Assembly (NCBI RefSeq): GCF_017814975.1
Contig: NZ_JAGIQA010000001.1
Location: forward strand, 248,001-312,000
DNA: 64,000 nucleotides
Reading direction: 5' to 3'
Origin: Cupriavidus consociatus
GTDB lineage: Bacteria > Pseudomonadota > Gammaproteobacteria > Burkholderiales > Burkholderiaceae
Shown one piece after another: positions 8,624-17,521 of this stretch. Position 1 is the first letter of the stretch. Each line of letters opens with the position of its first letter. Position numbers and translations under genes: made by a program. The notes beneath the pieces are model-generated. The model was not told the origin of the DNA and searched no databases. It saw only the letters and a program-made list of their open reading frames with translations.

Positions 8624-9520
8624 TTACGCCGGGTGATGCGCCATCCAGTGCCTGGCAATGTCCTCGCGGCGGCAGATCCACACGGCGTCATGCCCGCGCA
8701 CGTAGTCCAGGAACCGTGCAAGCGCCATGGCACGCCCGGGATGACCGCTGACGCGGGCATGCAGTCCGACGCTCATCATTTTCGGTGCGCGCGCACCCTC
8801 GTGCCACAACTGGTCGAACGCGTCCCGCAGCATCTGGTAAAAATCGTCCCCGGAGGCAAAGCCGTCGGGCAGCAGGTAACGGGCGTCGTTGTTGACAAGC
8901 GTATAAGGAATCACCAGCAGCGGCGGCGAGCCGGAGAGCCAGTACGGCAGGTCATCGTTGTAGGCATCCGAGCTGTAGAGGAAGCCGCCTTCCTCCTGGA
9001 CAAGGCGCCGCGTCGCGGCGCTGACCCGCCCCGTGTACCAGCCCACCGGCCGCTTGCCGCAAATACGTTCGATCGCCGCGACCGTCAGTTGAATCTGGCG
9101 CCGCTCTTCGTCTTCAGGTACGTCACGATAGTCGATCCAGCGGTAGCCATGCCCCGCAACCTCGTGTCCTGCGGCACTGAGCGCCTGCCCGATCCGCGGA
9201 TTGAGCTCCAGCGCGCGACCGACCGCGAACGCGGTCAGCGGCAGGCGGCGCTCGGCGAAGAGGTCGAGCAAGCGCCAGACGCCGGCACGCGCGCCGTACT
9301 CGTACATGCTTTCGACACTCCAGTCGCGCTCCGCCTCGCGCGGCGGCCGGCCGGGCAGTTCGTGCAGGTACGCTTCGGATCTCGCGTCGCCATTCAGGAT
9401 GCACGATTCGGCGCCTTCCTCGATATTCAGCACAAACTGCAGCGCCACGCGCGCGCCACCGGGCCAGCGCGGATCGGGCGGGGCGTTGCCGTAGCCGGCC
9501 AGGTCGCGTGCTTGCATCAT
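8624..9520 (-). CDS. polysaccharide deacetylase family protein (PuuE allantoinase-like)
   Basis: 298 residues with a NodB-type deacetylase fold. The block VLNIEEGAESCILNGDARSE and later TAFAVGRALELNP and EVAGHGYRW match the PuuE-type allantoinase branch rather than cell-wall deacetylases, and there is no signal peptide. PuuE-type enzymes open the allantoin ring in purine breakdown, but no other ureide genes are present here, so another cyclic amide is possible. Its ATG overlaps the stop of the upstream GNAT gene (ATGA), so the two are translationally coupled. A second ATG follows immediately. Confidence 0.82.
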   Translation of the reverse strand: MMQARDLAGYGNAPPDPRWPGGARVALQFVLNIEEGAESCILNGDARSEAYLHELPGRPPREAERDWSVESMYEYGARAGVWRLLDLFAERRLPLTAFAVGRALELNPRIGQALSAAGHEVAGHGYRWIDYRDVPEDEERRQIQLTVAAIERICGKRPVGWYTGRVSAATRRLVQEEGGFLYSSDAYNDDLPYWLSGSPPLLVIPYTLVNNDARYLLPDGFASGDDFYQMLRDAFDQLWHEGARAPKMMSVGLHARVSGHPGRAMALARFLDYVRGHDAVWICRREDIARHWMAHHPA

Positions 9521-10410
9521 CCCAGTTCAAAGGTCGTAATGCCAAAGATGCGCTTGTGCACCAGGCCGGGCGATGGCCCGTGATACATGCGCGCGCAGCC
9601 GAAGACTTCCGTCATGCTGTGCCGATGTGCCAGCGCCATGGCTGCGGGGTGGTTTTCCGGCACATCGAGGAACAGCGGGCCGCCGGATGCAAAGGCGGCC
9701 AGGCGTGCGTAGAGGGCTTCGGCCGCGTCGGCGTCGTCAGCAAACAGGGGTCCGATCTTGCAGCCTTCCCCGCACCGGCGCACCACGCCGAATCCGGCGA
9801 GCCGGCCCTGGCGCAAGCATCCCAGCGCCAGCGCATCCGCCTGCCGGACCCATCCGCGCAGGAAGGCTTCGCGCGGGGCGGGAAAGCATGTGCGGTCGTA
9901 TGCCAGCACGTCGTCGAAAGGCACCTCGGCCAGCAGGACGAGCGCATCATCCGGGCGCGGCGGCTCAGGCGGGCGGGGCTGGGAGCCGGGCTGATCAGGC
10001 GGCACCTCGGCACGAAAGCGCAGGTTGCGATGGGAGAAGACGAAGCCACCCCTGGCGTAGTAGTCCTGCATCGCGAAGACACCATCCAGCCCGATGGTGC
10101 TACCGGGCCGCAGCCGCGCAAGCAGCCGGTCGCGGCGCGCATGCCACAGCGTGTTGCCCAACCCGCGGCCACGAAACTCCGGGCGGACGATAAAGAAGCC
10201 CATAAAGCCGAACTCCCCGTGGTACGAGGTGATCGCACCCCCGCCGATCAGTTCCCCATCCAGCTCCGCGGCGATAAAGGCATCCGGATCCGTGGCCCAG
10301 AACAGCGCCGCGTCGTGAAGGCCAGGGTTCCACCCCTCGCTTGCCGCCCATCCGACCAGCTGATCCAGCTCGGCGCGTGTCATGTTCCGAATCACAAGAT
10401 CGTCAGACAT
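9517..10410 (-). CDS. GNAT family N-acetyltransferase with C-terminal acetyltransferase-18-like region
   Basis: 297 residues. The N-terminal half is a GNAT domain with the acetyl-CoA loop RGRGLGNTLWHARR. The second half (from about residue 150) resembles the accessory domain found in two-domain GNAT proteins. Its stop codon overlaps the deacetylase start, so the pair is coupled and may act on the same substrate, one adding and one removing an acyl or amide group. Substrate unknown. Confidence 0.82.
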   Translation of the reverse strand: MSDDLVIRNMTRAELDQLVGWAASEGWNPGLHDAALFWATDPDAFIAAELDGELIGGGAITSYHGEFGFMGFFIVRPEFRGRGLGNTLWHARRDRLLARLRPGSTIGLDGVFAMQDYYARGGFVFSHRNLRFRAEVPPDQPGSQPRPPEPPRPDDALVLLAEVPFDDVLAYDRTCFPAPREAFLRGWVRQADALALGCLRQGRLAGFGVVRRCGEGCKIGPLFADDADAAEALYARLAAFASGGPLFLDVPENHPAAMALAHRHSMTEVFGCARMYHGPSPGLVHKRIFGITTFELG

Positions 10411-10549
10411 CGCAATCTCCTTGGCTTGAGTCAGGCTGGTTCCGCGCCTGCAGGGCTGGCGTCGGCGTGGTTCCCGGCATTGCAGTTTGTGCCATGCAAA
10501 CAGAACGCAACTTCAGGACGGCGTCCCTGGATGATCAGACGCTTTCTCC

Positions 10550-10584
10550 ACTTTAGGATCAATTGGTGGACTTTCACCTAAAGT
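10550..10584. promoter_or_regulatory. inverted repeat ACTTTAGG-N19-CCTAAAGT upstream of the flavin oxidoreductase
   Basis: Perfect 8-bp arms at 10550-10557 and 10577-10584, with an inner GGTG/TCACC pairing, in the spacer between the divergent GNAT and flavin oxidoreductase genes. It looks like an operator; the binding protein is not identifiable here. Confidence 0.45.
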
Positions 10585-10652
10585 TGTCAGTGATCGACGG
10601 CGGCTCTTGTCATCCACTGCGGTGAGCACCGTACCAGGCAAGGAGAATCGTA

Positions 10653-12035
10653 ATGGCTCAAGGATTCGACACGATCATCATTGGCACCGGACAAGCCGGT
10701 CCCGCGCTCGCCGCGCGGTTGGCCGGCGCGGGCATGAAACTGGCCGTCATCGAGCGCGCGCATTTTGGCGGCACCTGCGTGAACACCGGCTGCATTCCCA
10801 CCAAGACCCTTATCGCGAGCGCGTACGCAGCCCAACTGGCGCGGCGGGCTGACGAATACGGCGTGACGATCGGCGGGGCGGTGGCCGTCGACATGAAGCG
10901 GGTGAAGGCACGCAAGGACGAAATCTCGGGCCGGTCCAGCAGTGGTGTGGAGCAGTGGGTGCGCGGCCTGGAGAACACCGCGGTCTATCAGGGCCATGCT
11001 CGCTTCGAGAGCGCACATAGTGTGCGAGTCAACGGCGAACTGCTGGAAGCCGACCAGATTTTCGTGAACGTCGGCGGCCGGGCCCTGGTTCCGCCCATGC
11101 CCGGGCTGGATCAGGTGCCATACTTCACCAACTCGGGCATGATGGAAGTGGATTTCCTGCCGGAGCACCTGATCATCATTGGCGGGAGCTACATTGGCCT
11201 CGAGTTTGGCCAGATGTACCGGCGTTTCGGGGCCAGGGTGACCGTCGTCGAAAAAGGCCCGCGCCTGGTCCAGCGCGAAGACGAGGATGTGTCGCAGGCA
11301 GTGCGGGAGATACTGGAAGCCGAGGGAATCGAAGTTCGGCTCAATGCCAACTGCCTGAGTGCGCGCAGGGACGGCGATCATATTGCCGTCGGGCTCGATT
11401 GCGCGGCCGGCGCGCCCGAAGTCCATGGCTCGCACCTGCTGCTGGCGGTAGGGCGCGTGCCCAATACCGACGACCTCGGGCTCGACAAGGCAGGGGTCGA
11501 GACCGACGCTCACGGCTATATCAAGGTAGACGAACATTTGCGCACCAATGTCCCTGGCATCTGGGCGCTTGGCGATTGCAACGGCCGCGGTGCCTTTACG
11601 CATACGTCGTACAACGATCATGAGATCGTTGCTGCCAACCTCCTCGACAACGACCCGCGCAAGGTGGCTGACCGTATTGCAGCCTATGCCATGTTCATCG
11701 ATCCTCCGTTGGCCCGCGCCGGCATGACGGAGAGCGAGGCGCGGCAGTCCGGGCGGAAGGTGCTGGTCGGCATCCGCCCAATGAGCCGCGTCGGACGGGC
11801 AGTGGAGAAAGGCGAGAGCCTGGGCTTCATGAAGGTGGTGGTCGACGCAGACACGCGGATGATCCTTGGCGCCGCGATCCTTGGCCTGACCGGTGACGAG
11901 GTGATTCATTCACTGCTCGACATCATGTATGCCAGGGCGCCCTACACGACGATCAGCCGCGCGGTGCACATCCATCCCACGGTGTCCGAACTGGTGCCGA
12001 CGCTGCTGCAGGACTTGAGGGCTCAGCTTCCCTGA
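10653..12035 (+). CDS. FAD-containing pyridine nucleotide-disulfide oxidoreductase (mercuric reductase-like)
   Basis: 460 residues. GTGQAGPALAARL is the FAD-binding loop, GGTCVNTGCIPTK carries the redox pair Cys42/Cys47, IIGGSYIGLEFG is the NADP-binding loop, and the C-terminal HIHPTVSE supplies the conserved His-x-x-x-x-Glu pair of class I enzymes. Unlike MerA it has no N-terminal heavy-metal domain and no C-terminal Cys pair, so it is not a true mercuric reductase, although databases often name it so. It has its own upstream palindrome and no operon partner. Confidence 0.88.
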   Translation: MAQGFDTIIIGTGQAGPALAARLAGAGMKLAVIERAHFGGTCVNTGCIPTKTLIASAYAAQLARRADEYGVTIGGAVAVDMKRVKARKDEISGRSSSGVEQWVRGLENTAVYQGHARFESAHSVRVNGELLEADQIFVNVGGRALVPPMPGLDQVPYFTNSGMMEVDFLPEHLIIIGGSYIGLEFGQMYRRFGARVTVVEKGPRLVQREDEDVSQAVREILEAEGIEVRLNANCLSARRDGDHIAVGLDCAAGAPEVHGSHLLLAVGRVPNTDDLGLDKAGVETDAHGYIKVDEHLRTNVPGIWALGDCNGRGAFTHTSYNDHEIVAANLLDNDPRKVADRIAAYAMFIDPPLARAGMTESEARQSGRKVLVGIRPMSRVGRAVEKGESLGFMKVVVDADTRMILGAAILGLTGDEVIHSLLDIMYARAPYTTISRAVHIHPTVSELVPTLLQDLRAQLP

Positions 12036-12277
12036 AGTCGTCAGGGCCGACGCGGCGCAACGACTGCAGCAGAGCGACGGGAACCGGCTGACGCGTGCGC
12101 TGATCGGTGCTTGGGTACCTCCTGTCAGGAATTTCCTACGAATGATTCAGTTCGTCCTGACGCGTCTTGTTGTCCCTTACTGAAGGCATTGGCGATGTTC
12201 CGCACCTAGCCTTGAATCAAGGACGTGCCGATGCAGCGTGCAGTACCAGTGAGGCGTGCCTCAGGAGGAGTGACACG

Positions 12278-12493
12278 ATGCGCAAGACAGATAATTCGTT
12301 ACACGCGCTGGTAGAAAAGTGGTTGTCGCCTAGCAATGCCAGCCCGGCTCGGGTCGCCTGCTTCAGGCACCTTGCCAACCATAAGGGCTGCGTCGTGTGT
12401 GTCGAATCGACCAAAGCCACGCGGCGCCTGTCCATTGCCTTCTTCCGCCACCGCAATGGCGCGTGGTACGTGTTTCCGCCTGTCGCGGGCTAG
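12278..12493 (+). CDS. small hypothetical protein, 71 aa
   Basis: The ATG at 12278 follows a very good ribosome-binding site (AGGAGGAG about 8 bases upstream), which is why it is preferred over the longer in-frame opening at 12167. The product is basic, begins MRKTDNSLHALVEKW, has two nearby cysteines (KGCVVC) and ends in aromatic residues (NGAWYVFPP). I do not recognise a family. Confidence 0.6.
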   Translation: MRKTDNSLHALVEKWLSPSNASPARVACFRHLANHKGCVVCVESTKATRRLSIAFFRHRNGAWYVFPPVAG

Positions 12494-12528
12494 CGGCACC
12501 GATGCAACCGTCTCGCCTTGCCACGGAG

Positions 12529-13278
12529 TTACGCAGCCGTCTTGCCGCCGTTCACGTGAAGGATCTGGCCGGTAATGTATTTGGCCTTGCCGGACGCAAG
12601 GAACGTAATGGCGTCTGCGACCTCGTCGGGTGTTCCGATACGCCCGGCCGGGATGGTCGCGGCGACCCCCGCGATCTTTTCGGCGCCGCCGGCAATGCGC
12701 TCGAGCATGTCCGTTTCAATTGGACCCGGGGCCACCGCGTTCACCCTGACATTGAATTTACTCGCTTCGAGGGCCGCTGACCTGGTCAGGCCCTCGATCG
12801 CGTGCTTGCTCGCTACATAGATCGGATTCTGCGGATTGCCCCGGCTTCCCATCGTGGAGGAGAGATTGATCAGCGCGCCATGCCGCTGCGCCTGCATCAC
12901 GCGCAATTCATGCTTCATGCAAAGCAAGGTGCCGAGTACATTGGCGTCGAAAGTCGCTGTATACGACGCTACGGTCTGATTCACGATCGGTCCCGGTGTC
13001 CCTTCCGTGCCGGCACTGTTGACGGCGATATCGAGACGACCAAAGCGCGCAACGACATGTTCCACCATTCGATGGACATCCTCTTCGCGGCTGACATCGG
13101 CCGCCACAAAATCCGCGTCTGCGCCCAGTTGCCTTAACGCCTCGACCAGCCTGGCTCCTGCCACAGCGTTCCGGCCCGAGCAGACGACTCGGGCACCTTC
13201 ACGGCCGAAGGCGAGAGCGGCTGCCCGGCCGATGCCGGCCGTCGCTCCCGTTACCAGTACGACGGGATGGGAAATCAG
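12529..13278 (-). CDS. SDR family oxidoreductase with no canonical start codon
   Basis: Short-chain dehydrogenase: NAD(P)-binding VLVTGATAGIG, NSAG, catalytic Ser in INLSS, and YVASK, ending in a typical HVNGGK tail. The glycine motif lies upstream of the first GTG or ATG, and the frame is closed by TAA at 13318-13320 with no ATG, GTG or TTG between. A CTG at 13278 would give MISHPVVLVTG and 249 residues, the normal family length. So either CTG is used, the 5' end is damaged, or there is a sequence error. The gene is divergent from the dioxygenase and shares its operator region, so it may make the beta-keto acid needed by the downstream cleavage enzymes. Confidence 0.75.
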   Translation of the reverse strand: MISHPVVLVTGATAGIGRAAALAFGREGARVVCSGRNAVAGARLVEALRQLGADADFVAADVSREEDVHRMVEHVVARFGRLDIAVNSAGTEGTPGPIVNQTVASYTATFDANVLGTLLCMKHELRVMQAQRHGALINLSSTMGSRGNPQNPIYVASKHAIEGLTRSAALEASKFNVRVNAVAPGPIETDMLERIAGGAEKIAGVAATIPAGRIGTPDEVADAITFLASGKAKYITGQILHVNGGKTAA

Positions 13279-13308
13279 GGCCCCGAGCCGCCACGGTTGC
13301 TTCGGGAA

Positions 13309-13346
13309 TGTCCCAAATTAGCAAATGTGAGTCCCAAAAAAACAAA
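13309..13346. promoter_or_regulatory. AraC-type tandem direct repeats, site 1
   Basis: TGTCCCAAATTAGCAAA (13309-13325) is followed 21 bases later by the similar AGTCCCAAAAAAACAAA (13330-13346). The spacing of two helix turns and the direct orientation are typical of AraC-family sites. The first repeat differs at two of 17 bases from the repeat at 19613-19629, beside the AraC gene of this cluster. Confidence 0.7.
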
Positions 13347-13435
13347 CTTGGAATGCGATGGCCGTCCGATACTTGATTCACCGAAGCCGGACACTGACCT
13401 GGTCCGGGCATTACCAGACTGGAGGCGACATCAAC

Positions 13436-14281
13436 ATGAAAATCAGGCAAATTACTCCCGCCATTGGCGCCGAGATCACAGGGGTGCATCTTGGCGAGGT
13501 GTCGCGGGACCCGGTGCGCTTCGCCGAGATCAGGGCGGCGCTGCTCAAGCACCGTGTCCTCTTCTTTCGCAAGCAAGACATCACGCGTGCCGAGCATGTT
13601 GCCTTCGCAAGCGGCTTCGGCAAGCTGGAAGACCATCCCGTCGTCGGCAGCGATCCCGATCATCCGGGTCTCGTGCGGGTTTACCGGAGCGACAACCCGC
13701 ACAGCTATGAGAACAACTACCACTGTGACGGCCTGTGGCGTCCCAACCCAGCGATGGGTGCGGTCCTGCGCTGCATCGAATGCCCGGAGATCGGCGGCGA
13801 CACCATCTGGGTGAACATGGTGAAGGCATACGAGGAACTGCCGGAGGACATCAAGCAGAAGATCGACGGCCTGCGCGCGCGGGCCAGCATCGAGCACAGC
13901 TTCGGCGCGGTCATGACCCCGGAAGCGCGCGCGAAGCTGGTGCAGGATCACCCGTCCGTCGAGCATCCGGTGGTGCGCACGCATCCGGAGACCGGCGAGA
14001 AGATCCTGTTCGTGGGCGCGGGATTCTCGACGCACTTCACCAACTACAGCACGCCGGCCAACGTCCGCCACGGCATCGACAAGGCGCCGGGCGCTTCGCT
14101 GCTGTTCAACTACCTGGTCAGCCGCGCCACCATTCCCGAATACCAGGTGCGGTGGTCGTGGCAGGAGGGGGACGTTGCGATCTGGGACAACCGTTCCACG
14201 CAGCACTACGCCCTCAACGATTACTGGCCGGCACCCCGCAAGATGGAACGCGCCGGCATCGTGGGCGATATCCCGTATTGA
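13436..14281 (+). CDS. TauD/TfdA family Fe(II)/2-oxoglutarate dioxygenase
   Basis: 281 residues from the ATG at 13436, which has GGAGG upstream. The iron-binding facial triad is present: His96 and Asp98 in YHCDGLW and distal His257 in STQHYALNDY, with the 2-oxoglutarate-binding Arg in the C-terminal region (APRKMERAG). Members hydroxylate substrates such as taurine or 2,4-D using 2-oxoglutarate. It is the first gene of the plus-strand run dioxygenase-cleavage enzyme-receptor-cleavage enzyme-reductase, just downstream of the AraC-type repeats, and probably starts the degradation of the imported compound by hydroxylation. Confidence 0.9.
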   Translation: MKIRQITPAIGAEITGVHLGEVSRDPVRFAEIRAALLKHRVLFFRKQDITRAEHVAFASGFGKLEDHPVVGSDPDHPGLVRVYRSDNPHSYENNYHCDGLWRPNPAMGAVLRCIECPEIGGDTIWVNMVKAYEELPEDIKQKIDGLRARASIEHSFGAVMTPEARAKLVQDHPSVEHPVVRTHPETGEKILFVGAGFSTHFTNYSTPANVRHGIDKAPGASLLFNYLVSRATIPEYQVRWSWQEGDVAIWDNRSTQHYALNDYWPAPRKMERAGIVGDIPY

Positions 14282-14312
14282 TCCGCACGCACTTTTCCTC
14301 CGGAGAATCACG

Positions 14313-15371
14313 ATGAATTTTCTCGACGGTCACCTTTTTCCCGAAAACCAGCAGCCGCTGATCATCACCGCCGCCCCCTATGCCCCGGGCTGGGTGCCAT
14401 CCGACTTCCCAGAAGACATTCCCGTCACGATGGAAGCCCAGATCCAGAAGGCGGTGGATTGCTATAACGCAGGCGCCACGGTGCTGCACCTGCACGTACG
14501 GGAACTGGACGGCAAGGGCAGCAAGCGGCTCTCCAAGTTCAACGAACTGATTGCCGGGGTGCGCAAGGCGGTCCCGGAAATGATCATCCAGGTGGGCGGC
14601 TCCATTTCCTTCGCTCCCGAGGACGAAGGCCAGGCCGCCAAGTGGTTGTCGGACGATACGCGCCACATGCTGGCCGAACTTGAGCCCACGCCGGACCAGG
14701 TGACGGTAACGGTGAACACGTCGCAAATGAACGTGACCGACCATGCGGAAGATGCGGACTTCAAGGGCACCTCTCGCGAAAATCCCGCCGTCTTCAATGC
14801 CTACAAGGAGATGACGGTGCCAGCGCAGCCGGGATGGGTGGAGGAGCACGTCCGCCGGTTGTCCGCCAAGGGCATCCAGAGCGCCTTCCAGTGCTACAAC
14901 ACGAACAGCTTCGAGTCAGTGGAGCGGCTGATGCGCCGCGGCTTCTACAAAGGGCCGCTGGTCATGAACTGGGTGGCCATCGGCGGCAGCATGGACACGC
15001 CCAGCGTCTACAGCCTTGCCAACTTCATCCGTGGCGTGCCCGATGGCGCGGTCGTGACGGTGGAAAGCAATGTGCGCAACGTGCTGCCGGTCAATATGAT
15101 GGGCATCGCCATGGGCCTGCACGTGCGCTGCGGTATCGAAGATGGACTGTGGAACCAGAAACGGACGGCAAAGCAGAGTACCGTGAAGCAGATCGAGCAA
15201 CTGGTGCGCATTTCGCAGGAATTCGGGCGCGAAATCGCCACCGCCAGGGAGGCGCGCGAGATTTCCAAGATCGGCGTGTTCTACGACTCGGTGGAGGAAA
15301 CCCTGCACGCCAATGGCTTCGCGCCCAACCGGAATGGTGGCACCCAGGGTTATCTGCGCAAGACACAGTAA
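14313..15371 (+). CDS. beta-keto acid cleavage enzyme (BKACE, DUF849), first copy
   Basis: 352 residues from the ATG at 14313. BKACE enzymes use acetyl-CoA and zinc to turn a beta-keto acid into acetoacetate and a CoA ester. The zinc ligands are visible: His59 and His61 in VLHLHVRE and Glu276 with Asp277 in VRCGIEDGLW. It is longer than the family's typical ~300 residues, with an extended N-terminus and an insertion around residues 100-160. It starts 31 bases after the dioxygenase and is one of two divergent BKACE copies in this operon. Confidence 0.9.
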   Translation: MNFLDGHLFPENQQPLIITAAPYAPGWVPSDFPEDIPVTMEAQIQKAVDCYNAGATVLHLHVRELDGKGSKRLSKFNELIAGVRKAVPEMIIQVGGSISFAPEDEGQAAKWLSDDTRHMLAELEPTPDQVTVTVNTSQMNVTDHAEDADFKGTSRENPAVFNAYKEMTVPAQPGWVEEHVRRLSAKGIQSAFQCYNTNSFESVERLMRRGFYKGPLVMNWVAIGGSMDTPSVYSLANFIRGVPDGAVVTVESNVRNVLPVNMMGIAMGLHVRCGIEDGLWNQKRTAKQSTVKQIEQLVRISQEFGREIATAREAREISKIGVFYDSVEETLHANGFAPNRNGGTQGYLRKTQ

Positions 15372-15523
15372 AGCGACCCACCGGACACGATGGCCGACGG
15401 CCCTGGCCGTCGCCGTGACGATCAGACCGGACACGAAGACCCGGTACAGAAAGACAGGCGGACAGCATGCTGACGATCGTCGCCCCGATGAAAGCTGCCG
15501 ATCCAACCAAGATGGAGACTGCA

Positions 15524-16516
15524 ATGAGATGCCCCCCCAAGATTGGACGCCACACTCTGGCGCTCGCGTTTGCCTTTAGCGCACTGATGCCGGCCATCGA
15601 CGCGGCCTGGGCCGCCGAATGGCCGGCGAAGCCCGTGCGGATACTTGTTGGCGGGCCGCCGGGCGGGACCGCTGATATCGTGGCGCGGCTCTATGCGCAC
15701 GAGTTGCAGGGGCCGCTTGGCCAGACTGTCGTCGTCGATTACAAGACGGGCGCTGGTGGCACCATCGCCGTCCAGAGCCTGATGTCTGCGCCGCGGGATG
15801 GATACACATTCCTGCTGATCCAGAAGGGGATTGCCGCGGAAGTGCCCCACGCGGTGAAGGTGTCCTACGATCCGTTCAAGGACATCGTTCCCATTGCCCA
15901 GCTTACCCGGCAGGGCCTGATCTTTGTCGGCAATCCAGGCCTGCCCGCAAAGAATCTTTCCGAGCTCGTCACGTATATCAAGGCGAACCCCGGCAAGGTT
16001 GACTACGCCAATTTCGGCATTGGCACACGTGGGCAAACGATTGGCGTGCAATTCAACCGTCTGGCCGGACTCGATACCGGCACGGTGAGCTACAAGGGCT
16101 CGCCCCAGGCATTGCAGGACGTCATGGGCGGGCAGGTGCCCCTCATGTTCGACGCTCCCGCCACGTCGTTGCCGTTCATCAAGTCAGGCAAACTCAAGGC
16201 ATTTGCCGTGGCATTTCCCAAACGGATGGCAGCGCTTCCCAACGTTCCAACGTTTGCCGAACTGGGCTATCCGGACCTGAATGAAGTGGGCTGGATGGGA
16301 CTCTGGTCGACACCCGGCGTACCGCCGGCAGTCATTGCCAGGATGCGCGAGGCGACCCTCAAGGCAATGCAGTCGCCAAAGCTGCGACAGAAGCTGGAAG
16401 ATCTGGGGATGGACGCCGGCTCGCCGGCAACTTCCGAAGAGCTGGCCAAGGACGTACGTGAATCGCATGAGCGCCAGGGAAAGCTGCTGCGCTCCATCAA
16501 CTTCACGCCGGAATGA
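15524..16516 (+). CDS. Bug-family periplasmic solute receptor
   Basis: 330 residues from the ATG at 15524, chosen because GGAGA precedes it by 6 bases and because it opens directly into a signal peptide (about residues 1-27, ending AAWAAEW). The upstream ATG at 15467 would add residues with no signal character. The mature protein has the Bug opening KPVRILVGGPPGGTADIVAR. It lies between the two BKACE genes, so it probably captures the substrate of this pathway. No TctA/TctB membrane genes are linked. Confidence 0.9.
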   Translation: MRCPPKIGRHTLALAFAFSALMPAIDAAWAAEWPAKPVRILVGGPPGGTADIVARLYAHELQGPLGQTVVVDYKTGAGGTIAVQSLMSAPRDGYTFLLIQKGIAAEVPHAVKVSYDPFKDIVPIAQLTRQGLIFVGNPGLPAKNLSELVTYIKANPGKVDYANFGIGTRGQTIGVQFNRLAGLDTGTVSYKGSPQALQDVMGGQVPLMFDAPATSLPFIKSGKLKAFAVAFPKRMAALPNVPTFAELGYPDLNEVGWMGLWSTPGVPPAVIARMREATLKAMQSPKLRQKLEDLGMDAGSPATSEELAKDVRESHERQGKLLRSINFTPE

Positions 16517-16535
16517 CGCCGGAATGACGCCGGAA
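16505..16535 (+). repeat. 11-bp tandem repeat across the Bug receptor stop codon
   Basis: ACGCCGGAATG is present nearly three times (16505-16515, 16516-16526, 16527-16535 partial). The stop codon at 16514-16516 lies at the first unit boundary, so the repeat adds only untranslated spacer before the next gene. Confidence 0.7.
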
Positions 16536-16554
16536 CCGAACGGAGAAACTCGCC

Positions 16555-17490
16555 ATGGCAGCCATCCAGAGCAAGGTCATCGTGACCTGTGCCGTGACTG
16601 GAGCGATTCACACGCCCACCATGTCGCCACACCTGCCGATCACGGCCGACCAGATTGCGCGGGAGGCAATCGCGGCCGCGGAAGCCGGTGCGTCGATCGT
16701 CCATCTTCATGCACGCAAGCCTGAGAATGGCCAGCCATCGCAGGACCCCGAGCTGTTCCGCGCCTTCCTGCCGGTAATCGCCGAGCGGTCGGATGTCGTG
16801 ATCAACCTCACGACGGGGGGCGCCCCGAACATGCTCGTGGAGGAACGGTTGCAGCCGGCCTTGCAGCTCAAGCCAGAGGTGGCCTCGCTGAACATGGGTT
16901 CGATGAACTTCGGGCTCTACCCGATGCTTGACCGCTACCGGGAGTTCCGCCACGACTGGGAGCGCCCGTACCTCGAGGGTTCGGAAGACCGCGTCTTCCG
17001 CAATACCTTCAGGGACATCCGCTATATCCTCGAATCCTGCGCGGACCACGGCACGCGCTTCGAGATCGAATGCTACGACACCAGCCATCTCTATACGGCC
17101 GCGCACTTTATCGACCGTGGCATTCTCAAGCCGCCTTTCTTCATCCAGTCCGTCTTTGGCCTGCTGGGCGGAATCGGCACGCACCCCGATGACGTCATGC
17201 ATATGCGGCGGACGGCGGAACGCCTGTTTGGCGACGACTACTACTGGTCGGTGCTGGGCGCGGGCCGCAGCCAGATCCCGCTCGCCTCGATGGCGGCTTC
17301 GATGGGCGGCAATGTCCGCGTCGGGCTCGAGGATTCACTATGGGACGGGCCGGGCCGTCTCGCGAAGAGCAATGTCGACCAGGTTCAGCGCATCGTCGCG
17401 GTGCTGAAATCGCTGAACCTGGAGATCGCGACCCCCGACGAGACCCGCGGCATGCTGCAGCTCAAGGGCAGACAAGGCGTGGCGTTCTGA
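16555..17490 (+). CDS. beta-keto acid cleavage enzyme (BKACE, DUF849), second copy
   Basis: 311 residues, the common family length. Zinc ligands are His50 and His52 in IVHLHARK and Glu259 with Asp260 in VRVGLEDSLW. It differs strongly from the copy at 14313 (different length and spacing around the motifs), so the two probably act on different keto acids or successive steps rather than being a recent duplication. It is in the same operon as the Bug receptor and the MDR reductase. Confidence 0.92.
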   Translation: MAAIQSKVIVTCAVTGAIHTPTMSPHLPITADQIAREAIAAAEAGASIVHLHARKPENGQPSQDPELFRAFLPVIAERSDVVINLTTGGAPNMLVEERLQPALQLKPEVASLNMGSMNFGLYPMLDRYREFRHDWERPYLEGSEDRVFRNTFRDIRYILESCADHGTRFEIECYDTSHLYTAAHFIDRGILKPPFFIQSVFGLLGGIGTHPDDVMHMRRTAERLFGDDYYWSVLGAGRSQIPLASMAASMGGNVRVGLEDSLWDGPGRLAKSNVDQVQRIVAVLKSLNLEIATPDETRGMLQLKGRQGVAF

Positions 17491-17521
17491 CGCCACCGCA
17501 AAGAATGCAACAGGAGGAAAG

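Noticed and set aside
10653..12035. True mercuric reductase
   Set aside because: No heavy-metal-associated domain, no C-terminal Cys pair and no mer genes nearby; only the general disulfide oxidoreductase motifs are present.
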